Below are positions 38,012 through 52,646 of a stretch of DNA of 64,000 nt, in pieces (the stretch's first letter is position 1; each line of letters opens with the position of its first letter). The stretch comes from Reclinomonas americana ATCC 50394 (lineage: Eukaryota > Jakobida > Jakobea > Jakobida). A program made the position numbers and the translations under genes. The stretch lies in contig PS015083.1 of NCBI GenBank assembly GCA_048213135.1, forward strand, positions 20,580-84,579, given 5' to 3'. Under the pieces are notes generated by a model. That model searched no databases. It had not been told where the DNA came from and saw only the letters and a list, made by a program, of their open reading frames with translations.

Positions 38012-38428
38012 ATGTCCAGATTCGCTCCTGCATTTTTGGTAAGCTCCGTTTGTCACATTTGCTGTTTTCTTGTTTCTCTTTTGTTGTGCGAGAGGAGAAG
38101 ACTCACATCAAAACAAAAAAAAAAGCGAGAAAAGAGTAGCACAGCGTGTTGTGTGTTTGCAAGTCTTCCAGACAACATCACAGTGAGTGCGAGTGTGTGT
38201 GCGAACGAGCTACACCTGAAAAACCTTTGATTACGAATACAACTGTTTGCAGCACATGGTGGTGAAAGGTGGTGCCTCTGTCACGACAGGAGGGCCTGTG
38301 GACAGCAGACGCGCAGTGGACTTGTCTGACTTCGCGATTCTGTGGCGCTCCACCAGCGGTTGCGTTTCAAATACCACTACTTGCCCGTTTCACGCACTCA
38401 CTGAATATTTTCTCTCTCTCCCCCTCTG

Positions 38429-38487
<59 letters not shown>

Positions 38488-38497
38488 GTTCGTTCGT

Positions 38498-38532
<35 letters not shown>

Positions 38533-38662
38533 NNNNNNNNNNNNNNNNNNNNTCGTTCGTCGTACGTTCGCGTACTCTTCGGTCGGCGCCTCCACCACGT
38601 GTCGTCGTACTAACACACTACTCGTCCTCCCCCTCAATATTTTCTCTCTCCCTCCCTCTCTC

Positions 38663-38697
<35 letters not shown>

Positions 38698-41600
38698 CTG
38701 TGTGTGTGGTTGTGTTTCTTGCGCGCGCAGAGGCCACGGAACGTGCGCCGCTGTTTTCTCATGTTGCGTTACCACACACCCTTTCGTGACGTTGACCATT
38801 GTTAGCTAACCCCGGTTTTTGCCGCCAACAGTCGCGTTTCATTGAGGCGCTGTGTCTGCTGGCCGCACACCTCTCACTGCTGTTGACGGTGGTCGATCCG
38901 AGTATATTCGACCGCGCCACTTCAGTGGAAGTGGCACAATCGTTCGCGGCCACTCTCGCCCGCGATGTTGTTCGCTACGCGTTCAACATTACTGTGCAAT
39001 TCAGTGCGTCGGTGCGTTGTGCAGTGAGACCGCACCCACACCCCCCTTCCCACAAACGCGTGTATGCGGCCAGACAACTGATGTACATTTTTGGTTGTTC
39101 TGTATCTCTGTCAGGATATTCTCTACGCTCGCATGATTACCATGTGGTTCTACGTCATGTGTGCGGCGGTTCTGGTGCTGCTGCAAGTGGCCTACGTGTG
39201 GTATCGATTGCGGGTGGACTCGATTGCCTCCAAGACTACGAGTACGGACTCGTGTGCCAACTCGGGGCTGGCGCTCCTGCTGCGCGTGCAGGTGTTGCCG
39301 TCTACTCCGCGCGCGCTCTCTCTCTATCTCTCTCTCTCTATCTCTCTCACTCGCTCTCTCGTGTGCACAGTTGGCGCTGCTGTGTGGACCTGCATTGACG
39401 TTTTTGGCCGTTACGCTCTTGCGACCGTTGCACTGTGACTTTGCGACTCTCCAGCATCTGAGCTCGGTTTCGCAATCAGAAGAATGGAGTTGCGTCAATG
39501 AGGCAGTAAGGAAAGAGAGAGACAGAGAGAGAAAGAGAGAGAGAGAGTGAGGAATGGAAGAGGCATCGCCCGCGGCCGTGTACAACCAAGTTCGAACTCA
39601 AACAGTAATTTCTGAGTGGCGCGCAGATGTCGCAGCGCAACATGTGTTGACTTTTGCCTGTTGTATGTTTCTTTCGCGTTCATGGGTGTCTGCGTGCTGG
39701 GTGTGGTGCTTTGTCGCGTGTAACGGTTGTCGACTCTCTCTTTTCTGTTTTTCTGCTGGCCGTATCTGTCGGGGTTTACCATGAAAGCTTTGGTCTCAAT
39801 CGCACACTCCTCGACACAGCGTGCCGTGATGTTCCCAATGCCGCCATGGGTGCCGTTGGAGCCCTTCTGCTGGTGCCCGTGACTGCGCTAGCTGTCATTG
39901 TGCCGATGCTGTTGCGTTTCCTGGTTGAGAAGCGTAAAAACTCGTTTTCAGGTACACGAGTCTCACTGTAACTGCGCGCAGTTCCTTGCCGTTCCAGCCC
40001 ACCTCGCCAATGCTGAGTACCGGCTTTCTGTCGGGCCGCTATCTGGCCGCGATTAATGTGCTTCGGGTGTTTCTGTGCTTCACCCACGTATTCGCCGCGC
40101 ACGTTCAGCCACTGGTGCACGTCGGCGTGGCAGTTGTGGCAGGCGTGGCCATTTTCGCTTGGTGTATCTATTACGTGCCGTTTTTGCGCGGATGGGTTTC
40201 GTACGTCGCCAGCACGTGGATACTAGGTGTGGCGCTGGCTGGCGTCGCCGGCGCTGTGGCCGTGTACCTGCCGAACAGTCCCGTCGTCATCGTGGCCACC
40301 GCAGGCAGTGCGTTGCTCGGCGGATTCGCAGTGTCGTCTCTCGTTGCTTGGCTTGCTGGACGACTGCGCATGCTGGTCATGCACCGAGTCATCAACCGCT
40401 TCATCAACCAGGCGGACGACGTCGACTTCCCGGACACCACGAGGCGCAAGAGTTTGCAGTTCAGCGGATCCTTGTCGAGTTTTGGCGACAAGGAGCCTGC
40501 CGCTGCCGTGGAAACACTGTTCCAGTCACCGTGGATGTACGAGCTAGCAGCGCGACTCCCCACTGCAAACGTGGTGGAGCCGTGGGAACGCGCCAAGGAT
40601 CTCTTCGAACTAGGTGCTGTCTCCCTGGTCGTGCTCTGTGCTCGTGCGTGCTCCAGCGTGCTAACTTGCTTGCACAGGCATGACCATGTTGCCGGATCCG
40701 GCGGTGCTGTCGGCACTCTACGCAATCTACAACTGGTACTGCGGTATTGAGTTGAAGCAGGCCCAGGCTCAACTGGCTGCAGTGAGTGCAGCACAGGACC
40801 AGCTACCCATCGATGTGCGACGCATGGTGCAGTTTGCCACCGCATCGGCCACATTCTCCGACAATGGTACATTCAAGAAGCAACTGTTCACTCGCCGCAT
40901 GGCGCGCCTGCACGAGGTGATCGCTCACGATTTCGATAGCCCAGCCTCGAGGCGAGAAAACTCACCGTGTTTCGTCGTTCATACAGGTCTGGTGTCAGTG
41001 CTACGTTCTGCTCCTGGCTGTGTGGCGCAACCTTGGCTCGGAGCGCTCTGATCGTTACATCTCATCTGTCGCGATCGTGTGCGAGCGTGCTCCACTCTCT
41101 CTGCTTACCATCCCGATGAACACAGACGAAAAGGTGGTCTTCCTGATCCTCAACTTGCGCGAGTACGAAGAAAAGTGCGACAACCTGTTCAATGAGATGA
41201 TACACGACTACCCGGAGAATGCCGAGTTGGCGGCTCTGTACTCTCAGGTGAGCAGCTGAGGCCCTGGAGAAGGTCCATCATCGGCTGCTGACCTGTTGGC
41301 GTGCAGTTTCTCCTCGAAGTCAAACAGGATACACTCGGAAGCCGCCGATATGACGAAGTTGCCGACCGATTGCTTGCCATGTCAGACTTTGGCGTGCATA
41401 AGGAGAAGGAGTTCACGCTCAACGAGATCTCCACGGTAGGGTCTTGCTCTGCAGAGATGATTCTGTGTGAGTTACTGCTCACCGGAGTCAATTCTACACA
41501 GGCTCTCTACAGGCAGATGATAGGCTTGGGACCTGGGGATGCTCATGAACCTTCTCTGGCCTCACTTGGCGATGGTCAGCTGTTCACAGACGTTGACCGG

Positions 41601-44600
41601 TTATTCATGTTGAAGTTCCGCTCTCATGAGTTGTTGTTTTGCAGACGAAGTGTTGTCGAGCGAAGACAGCAGCAGCGTAAGCTCTGAGTCGGACATCGAA
41701 GAGCATCAGCCGTTGCCTGCTGCACCACATGAGCAAGAGCAGCGTATCGGTTCTTCAAAACAAAAGGTCCATATGGCTTCAACTGTCGAAGGTAAGCGAC
41801 ATGCAGTCTTTTCTGTCAGCGCACGCTCACATTATTATCTTGTGACAGAGACTACGGGCGCCGATAATATCCATCAGTCGGGCTCCAAGCGCACCGCAGC
41901 ATCGGGAACGAACGCCAAACGCCACCACCGTCGGGAATCTGAGTCAAGCAGCGCAGGTCATAAATCGCGGAGGAATTCAGGCGCTGTTTCGTACCTTGTT
42001 GACATGATGACGAACGCCTCGAGAAACTAACTTTATCGCGACTTTATATTTGCAGAGTATAGCATTGTCGCGAAAGTCCACACGCAGACGAGGTCTGGTT
42101 GCGACACGACTACGCTGCCTGCGTCACACACATGTACTCATTCCATAACTTTCTCGCGCAGTGGGTGCACACATCGCGGAAGACGGGTACGTATACTGGT
42201 CACGGTGTCGACCTCCGGCCTGTTGCTCTGGGTCTCACCGCATTTCCCCCTCTGTTTGTGCAGAATGTCTTCGAACAGCTCTGGTACACAGCAGTCCTCC
42301 AACGGGTCGTCACGCAATAGCCGTGATTCGCTTCGATCTGGAATGCTCCGCTCGTCCATCGTCCGCGACAGAGTTGCGTGGCTCTTGTTGGCTCACCTCG
42401 TTCCGTGGGTTGTCGACATACCCATCATGACCCCGTATATGCAGAATTCGACCGTGACGCAAGCTCATGTTGCTGTTATGATGTTGGCCGTCGGAAGCGT
42501 TGCCAGTCTCCTTTTCTTGGTAGTCCTGACTCGCGGCGAGGCGCGAGAGCTGAAGAGACTCCACGAAGAAGTCTTTGATTCCATTCAACGCGCTCGGTAT
42601 GCTGTAATATGCCCCATGTGCACCCGATTCTGCCGATTGTTGACATGCAATGTGTCCCAGCAATGCGCGCTACCACATGGCCACTGATCTTGTTGAGTTG
42701 CTACTTGTACTGGAGCAGCGCGCGTGTTTCTGTTTTCCGTACTCATCAACTGTTGTCTTGAAGGTTGGAGTGTGGTCAGATCTCCGAATCAACAAAGGCA
42801 TTGACAATGAGAGCACCCTCGAACGGCGAACTGGCTTGCGAGATCACGTCAATCAAGTACGCGTCATCCTCACTGCAGCCGGAATCAGAACGTTCGTGAA
42901 AGAAGCCAGTGACAAGTTGAACGCTGAGTACGCGGTGTGGACTCCATTTGGACTCGTGCGCAAACTCGAGGTGCCAGTTGCCGGCTTGGACTACGCCAGT
43001 TTATTGACGGACTGGGCAAACGTTTGTCGCCCTCATTAGTTTTCTGTTCCTCAGGCACAAACACTAACGTGCGCACGTGTTTTTGTCTCGTCACAGGAAG
43101 TATCCGCACTTGCGGGCCCCGTTTACATGACTGCTGAGATGTGGGATACCAGATTTTACGCTATCGTGCGGAACTCTCTATTCGGTGCCGCCGACTCCGT
43201 CGACAATATCGGAAACGCAGGTGCGCTGTTGGCACGACAGCCCGGTGTCAAGTACGAGGTCTTCGCATGGATTCTTGCGGCAGCGTTTTGCGGGTGAGCT
43301 GCTTAATTGTTGGCTGCGTGCGAGTGTTGACGATGACTTCACTGAAACTTCTCGAAACAGCGGTGCCGTGGTCCTTATCCTACTCTTTATGCCGCTGACG
43401 CTGCATCTGCGCTACATGGCCACCAAAGCCGTCGACGCTTTCTTTGTACTGCCGCGCCCTGTCACCGCTGGTGTTGCCTCGAATATCTCCGACTTATACC
43501 TGTCATTCATTGAGCAGTCGGAGACGCACCGGCAGGTTTGTCGAGGTGTGTACGTCTGTGGTTCTGAGAGGATCTGAAGAGTGTTGTGCCACTGTGTAGG
43601 GTGTCCATCCGTCGACTGTCACGCAGCCACGCTACCTGCCGACGCAGTGCACGCGAGCTGACTGGCAGTTCCTGCAGAACCTGATGCTGCGCGCCACCGC
43701 TCTTTGTCTCGTCATGCTTATTGCCATCGTGATGTGTGGGTGCGTATTTCATGCATGCTTCCCGAGTCATGCACTGGGAGTATTGTTCGCTCATTACCAT
43801 CTCCATGGAACAGTTACTCTGGTTCAGTTGCTGGTCGAGAGGCCGCTCGTGTTGTCGACGGCAACTGGCTGAATAAGGAACGCACGACGATGCTCAGCCG
43901 TCTCACGCACATTATCCGTGTGTTCTCGGTACCGGATCTGCAAATGTTTGGCGACGATGAGCTGATCGATGAATTCCGATCAACTTTGGCGGAGGTGAGA
44001 ACACTGTCTGATGTGATACTACTGAGCCACACAACGCACTAGTGCACTGACTCACACGGGCATTCTACGCAGGCAAAGAGATTGCACATACAGGAGTTGG
44101 AGTTTCTACCGACGATGCCGTGGGGCGAAGGTTTTGTGTCCGCGGCGTTTGTTATCGTCGTCGTAATCTAGTTGTACTCAAGCTGTGTCCAACAGAAAAC
44201 CGAGAGAAACTTTCACACGTGCACACGCGGATGCGCTGCTCGCCGGACCAGATCACCGACACCGTTAGTGACGAATATTTCCTCACGTGCTCTTCGTGGG
44301 GTGAAATGGTACGACAAGCCACTGGGAGTCTAGCACACTGCAGAGAATGCTTCTCACGCGGGCGCAGATCACGCGGATGCTTGCTCGGTTTGACGAATTT
44401 CTCGCGGTCATTGAAAGTGGCCACCGATGGACGCTGGCGGAACTACACCCGATGCTTGAGTTCCTGATCGTGGCCGACGACTTGATTGACGAGGAACTGT
44501 CGGTCGAGATTGAAGAGGTATGTTTCTCAAACGTGAAGAAACTGCCTCTGCAAGTCAATGCAACTAATCGTATGTTTTGCACACTCTTTCTAGCTTATGG

Positions 44601-47600
44601 ACGGTGGTGTCAAGGACTTTACCGCACTCACTCTGGTGATTAGCGAGTCCATCAGCGGATGCGCGATCTGTTTCATCCTGTTCGGCGCCTACTGGTTTCT
44701 CACGCGACAAGTCAGGCTTGTCGATCAGCAGATCAGTTGCGCACGCACTTGGCGGTAAGTGTAATTCTCTGAAACTCACTCATGTGCCGCTTTGTGTTGC
44801 AGAGTTCTTCAAGCGACTTCTGCTGTTGGTGCCAATGGACACGGTGCAGTCGATTGAACAAGTCAAACTGCAACTGCTGCCCGGTTTGCTCTTTCGTGTC
44901 TCTGTTGCACCAATTTTATGTGTGTACCATGTACGCTGACGTTGAGCATGATTGTAGAATCTGTGCTCAAGTCAATGGAGGTCTCGCAGCGGATGAACGA
45001 GAGTGAGCAAATGTTCAAGAAGCTCATCCAGCGTGCGTGTGATTCTCTTTCGAGAAAGAGAGCAAGAGCAGCACTTTCGCTGACTTTACTTGTCGTGCAC
45101 GACAATTTCAGGGCATGCTGTGGTGCTCACGACTGATGCGGGCATCATTGAGTCCGTGAACCACACCTTCTGTCGCCTCCTTGGATACGCCAACGAAGAT
45201 ATCATTGGCTGGTTTGCTTGCACCTTCATGTGAAAGCTTCTCTCCGTCGTTGCTCTGACTAGTCGACTGGTCTGTCTCCATGTGTATCTTCTCAGCAACA
45301 TCAAGGTGAGCAGCCGAACAATGTCGCTTGTGATAAACAGATTACGAGATCTCATATGCTGCATACAGGTCGTCTGCTCGCCAAACGTGGCCGCTGTTCA
45401 CGACAGCTACATTGCTCGTCTTCAGAGTGGCGCCGCCGTATCCGCAAGCAAGCATTTTGGCCGCCACTTTGTGACCACTGTTGCGTGACGCAGTATGTCG
45501 AATGAGCGCTTACCTGTGGCTGAGATGTCGATTGCGCAGGCCTCACATCGCGATGGTCGACAAATTCCTGTCATGGTCACTGTGTCGGAGGGTGCAGTGG
45601 GCTCGAAAAAATTCTACTCAGCCACACTTCTCGACATGAGCAAGAAGCTGCGCGACAAGGAGGTCCAACGGCTCAAGTTAGAAAAGGTACCACCAGCGTG
45701 TGTGTTCGTGTACATTAGTCTCTAGTCGTTGTTGGTGATTAATCATGGACAATGTGTCCTGTGTGCAGTCAACGAGCCTGGCGCATACGTCGCCCGACGC
45801 TATCGTTGTTTGCGACACCAAAGGAATCATTCTGGAGGCGAACGAAGCCATGCTTGGCTTGTTCGGCTACTCGTCGGCAACGGAGGTTGTGGGAAAGAAC
45901 TGTCGGATATTGATGGCTGCGTCATTTGGCGACCGCCACAATGAGTTTAGTGTTCTCCTGTTCCTTCACGTAGTTTCCCGCCGTACTCTCACACCGTCAT
46001 TGGCTCCAGGTACATCGCCAACTATGTCAACCGCAACCCCGGCTCGCATGATATCAGTCACGTTACCGGGATGGAGTTTCGTGCCCACGCTACGCACATT
46101 CCATGGACTTCACCCACGTCGTTTGACAAGAGTGGTTACTTGTGTCTGCACAGCGGTCGCGAAGCGCAGGCGCTGCACAAGAAGGGCACCATGTTCCCGG
46201 TCCGACTGCACCTAAGCGACGTGACGATTATGGGCCAACGATACTTGTGTATGCAGTTGCGGGAGATTGTTGACGAGGCCAAGCAGCGAGCGCGTGTACA
46301 GGAGTCGATTGACCAAGTGTCGAGCATTATGGGGACGTCTCCCGATGCAATCTTCTGGTGTGAACCTGACGGCACCATTTGCGACTGCAACACCGCCGTC
46401 TCCGCAATGTTCGGCTACACGCTCGAGGAGTGCAAAGCACGCGACAGTTAAGTGGCAGAGGATGAGTGGACCAACTACACTTCGTGGCTCTGACACACGC
46501 TGCTCGTAGTGGTCAACATGGACACTGTGCTGCATCCGACCTCCTTCAGCAGTCTCTACGCGAGCCACCAAGATGACGAGAGCGGCGGCTCAGAAGTAAC
46601 TATAGCGCGCAAGGACGGTTCAACGTTGCGTCAGTCATTGCAGAAGAGTTGTACAGACTGAAGGTTGATGAGGATGAGCTGACGCGCGAGGTGCTGGTGC
46701 GGTTTGCAGTTTTGCGGCTTTTGTCACCTTCCGCACTTCCACTCTGTCGTATGAGTCGCGCGTGCTGTGTCGTGTATCGGCCATCAACCAGCAACTGCAG
46801 CAAGCTCATAGACAGGAGCAACGCAACGAGATCATCGTAAAGGTACGGGCCGTCATCATTTCCTCCACTGCAAGCGACTCTTGCTGAACATATAAAACCT
46901 TCTTCGTAGCTGCTTCGCGTCATGTTCCCAGACCCCGTGATGCAGCACCTGCTACCGCGCAGTGCCAGTATTGCATATGCCGTGCTCAACCCAGTTGCGT
47001 GCGACAAATTACATCGGTGGGGGGGAGTGCCACTGTCTGATGATACGATACGTTGCGGCACAGGTGGTGGACCCAAGTGCCGGAGAGACGCTGGTCGACT
47101 TCCACCCCTCAGTGACTGTCGTGTTTGTCAAATTCTACGGCTTCAAGCGGCCCAAGTCGGAGAGTGACCCGGAACTGGTCTCCGTGTCCCTGACAGAGAA
47201 GGTCATCAACTTGAGTACCATTTTCGGCATGCTGGATAGCCTCGTGCGCGGACATCGGATCGAGAGGGTCAAGACCATTGGTGTGTGAGGGAGGAGTGAG
47301 GAGAGGGAGCAGAAGCGTATTTATGGACACACAAGAGAGAGAGAGAAAGAGAGAGAAAAAGAACACGACTTGCTTTGTGGTTTTGTGTGCAGCCCCACGA
47401 CCTTGCGTTGAAACGAAAGAGAAGAGGGAGTATTGACAAGCAGATAGACAGAGGAGAAAAGGAGAGAAGGAAGGAGCGTGGGAGCGAAACGGCTTGTTTG
47501 AAGGACAGTGGGTGCTGGCACCACGTCCCATTTAGTTAGGAGACAGTGCAGAAAGAGGGGACGCGGATATGCAGACGGAGAGAAAGGGGAGAGAAATGTA

Positions 47601-48404
47601 CGAGAGAGCGAAGGGAAGAGAGGGACAAGAAGAGATCATTTGGAGGACGATCGTTGCTGACACCACCACGTCACTGCATGTAAAGGAGAAAGAAAAGACA
47701 GGGAGCAGGAGATAAGAAGAGATCGGGGCTGTTGACACTGTTTTTCCTTCCGCAGGCTCTGCATACATCGCAGTGTCTGGCATGTACTATCAGAGAACGG
47801 ACCACAGTTCTTCTGTGGTTGATTGGTGCTTGGCTGTGCGGCGCATGCTGACAGAATTTGAAGCCAAGGTCGGCAGGAGTGAGGAAAGCACGCCATCTGC
47901 CCCTGTCGTGAGCTCATCATCGCGTCTTTTTCGTTCTCTCAGACGGGACTGGAAGTGTTGTACAGAATCGGTGTCAATACGGGACCGCTCACGTCGGGTG
48001 CGTACACTCTGCATCGCTGTGCTGCGGTGCAGATCGAGTTCTCACGTGCTCCACAGGCATTGTTGCCGGCCTCATGCCCACGTTCGACGTCTACGGCGGT
48101 AAGTAGTTTCTCGCTGTCAATGTTCCCTCCCATATCGCGCGAGCTGCATCTGATCCAAGATGTGCATGCGCAAAGATGCCGTCAATATGGCATCCAGAAT
48201 GGAGAGCCTGAGTCCGCTCAACCAGATTCAGCTTTCCGAGTCCACGCACGCTCTCGTGCGCAGTCACTACGACGTGGAGACGCGCATGGTTGAAGGTGAG
48301 ATGATTCGTTTTTTTTGTGTCGCGCGGCTTGGAAGCTCACAACACGTCGCTACGCAGTCAAGGGCATTGGCATGACTTCAGCGTTCGTCGTGCACGATCG
48401 ATAG
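38012..48404 (+). CDS. Very large multi-pass membrane PAS-class III nucleotide cyclase with C2-like catalytic domain
   Basis: One gene of many exons, about 2,000 residues or more, inferred from continuous strand and joining phases. The N-terminal part has numerous membrane segments (DILYARMITMWFYVMCAAVL; GVAVVAGVAIFAWCIYYVPF; VVIVATAGSALLGGFAVSSL). Next come a helical TPR-like stretch (NAELAALYSQFLLEVKQD, 41210-41330) and more TM helices (LLLAHLVPWVVDIPIMTPYM; VEVFAWILAAAFCGGAVVLI). This resembles the tiny-macrocysts (TmcB) layout of protists. PAS domains lie at about 45120-45210, 45790-45910 (SPDAIVVCDTKGIILEANEA) and 46330-46445 (SPDAIFWCEPDGTICDCN). The class III cyclase domain runs from 47100 to 48404: PSVTVVFVKFYGFK, RIERVKTIGSAYIAVSG, YRIGVNTGPLTSGIVAG, FDVYGDAVNMASRMES, stop at 48402. 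Both metal-binding Asp are replaced (K in VFVKF, S in TIGSAY). The adenine-type Lys and Asp and the Asn/Arg pair are kept, as in the C2 half of animal adenylyl cyclases. The start (MSRFAPAFL) is tentative. Confidence 0.75.
38432..38552. repeat. (CT)n and (TCG)n microsatellites with a 20-N gap
   Basis: CT repeat at about 38432-38482, then TTCG/TCG repeats (about 38486-38532) running into 20 N (38533-38552). Lies in an early intron of the cyclase gene. Confidence 0.95.
47289..47755 (+). other. Long intron that splits the cyclase KTIG/SAY motif
   Basis: The donor is GTGTGT after AAGACCATTG and the acceptor CCGCAG before GCTCTGCATAC. The join reads KTIG-SAYIAVSG in phase. The 470-bp intron is GA-rich and has no ORF of note. 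It matters because the codon immediately after the splice junction is the position that is Asp in catalytic cyclases. Confidence 0.7.
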
Positions 48405-48493
48405 ACTAGAATCCGAGAGGCAATCGACCCACGTATTGTACTATATGTCTCTGGGAGGTTAAATGCACCGTCTGCGATCACGTATCGCCACCA

Positions 48494-49127
48494 AGTGCAG
48501 GGACACGCCTCCTTATTGCGCTCGGCGACCTTGAACACCTCCACATCGCCCTCCAGCGCATCGCTCTGCGCTGCGGCCGACAGACTCGGTTCTTCGCATT
48601 CTACACCTGCTTGTCAATGTGCTGTATCCTCGGCATGCGAAGCAGCACGTTCTGTTGAACTCCACGAGAGAGATCAGCACGCAGTTGACCTCTCTCTCTC
48701 ACACACACAGGCAGGCACAGAACTCCTCCTGTGATCATCGATCCCATGATCTCCATGGCGCCACCAATCGCAATCACACTGTGAGCACAACACACACANN
48801 NNNNNNNNNNNNNNNNNNNNNNNNNNNNNNNNNNNNNNNNNNNNNNNNNNNNNNNNNNNNNNNNNNNNNNNNNNNNNNNNNNNNNNNNNNNNNNNNNNNN
48901 NNNNNNNNNNNNNNNNNNNNNNNNNNNNNNNNNNNNNNNNNNNNNNNNNNNNNNNNNNNNNNNNNNNNNNNNNNNNNNNNNNNNNNNNNNNNNNNNNNNN
49001 NNNNNNNNNNNNNNNNNNNNNNNNNNNNNNNNNNNNNNNNNNNNNNNNNNNNNNNNNNNNNNNNNNNNNNNNNNNNNNNNNNNNNNNNNNNNNNNNNNNN
49101 NNNNNNNNNNNNNNNNNTACGTACGAC

Positions 49128-49215
<88 letters not shown>

Positions 49216-49530
49216 GAAGCACACCTGTTGTTCCGTGTGAGCTCCACCTGATCCGTTGCGCCTATCAAGTTGTCAACGAATGCACACTCTCTCACTCTCT
49301 CTCACACACGCAGACCTTTGGTCGACAACAGCGTGGCACAGAACTCCAGGTTCTCTCGCGTGTGTCGCCACAACAGCGGAAACTCATCGCACAACAACAA
49401 GAACAGCTCACGCGTCTGCTTCACAAACACACTCTCAGAGTCACACACACAGAGCGAGAGGTGCTCACCATCACGCGATACTCTCTTCCTCCAGCAACGC
49501 AGCTGTCTCGGCGGCTGCCACTGTGCTCAT
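48494..49530 (-). pseudogene. Decayed copy of the helical gene (right duplicate)
   Basis: Matches 36071-36929. Exon 1 begins MSTVAAAETAALLEEE but carries an extra 2 bp near 49483, giving ESIA followed by a stop. The exon corresponding to IETHIDEAFPVFVEQVQN has lost roughly 70 bp (48580-48630). Downstream exons (VLEQVLLILEQ onward) are absent because the duplicated block ends at about 48494. A 319-N gap (48799-49117) and an (AC)n tract lie in the middle. It is not expected to make a functional protein. The intact version is at 35411-36929. Confidence 0.85.
48799..49213. repeat. Assembly gap (48799-49117) plus (AC)n microsatellite
   Basis: 319 N followed by TACGTACGACG and about 85 bp of perfect AC dinucleotides (49129-49213). 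Corresponds to the 95-N gap in the left duplicate. Confidence 0.95.
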
Positions 49531-49588
49531 TCTTGAATGTCCTCGTCCTCTCACTCGCCTTTCAGGCCCTTTCACAACACAACCACAA

Positions 49589-52427
<2,839 letters not shown>

Positions 52428-52646
52428 GAGGGCAGTCATAAAGGGGGAACGAGATTGTGGAGTGACAAGTTTTGGCTCATTCGACGGAGTGTGTTGTTCA
52501 TTACAAAGACCTCGCATAGAGAGTGAGCAAAGTGGCACCCCTTGTCTCTGAGGCATCCTCACCATCAACACCACCACCAGCAGCTCTCCTCCCACTGTGC
52601 GTGATTGGATTCTAGCTCTTCCTTCGCTTCGTTGTTGCTTTGGAAT

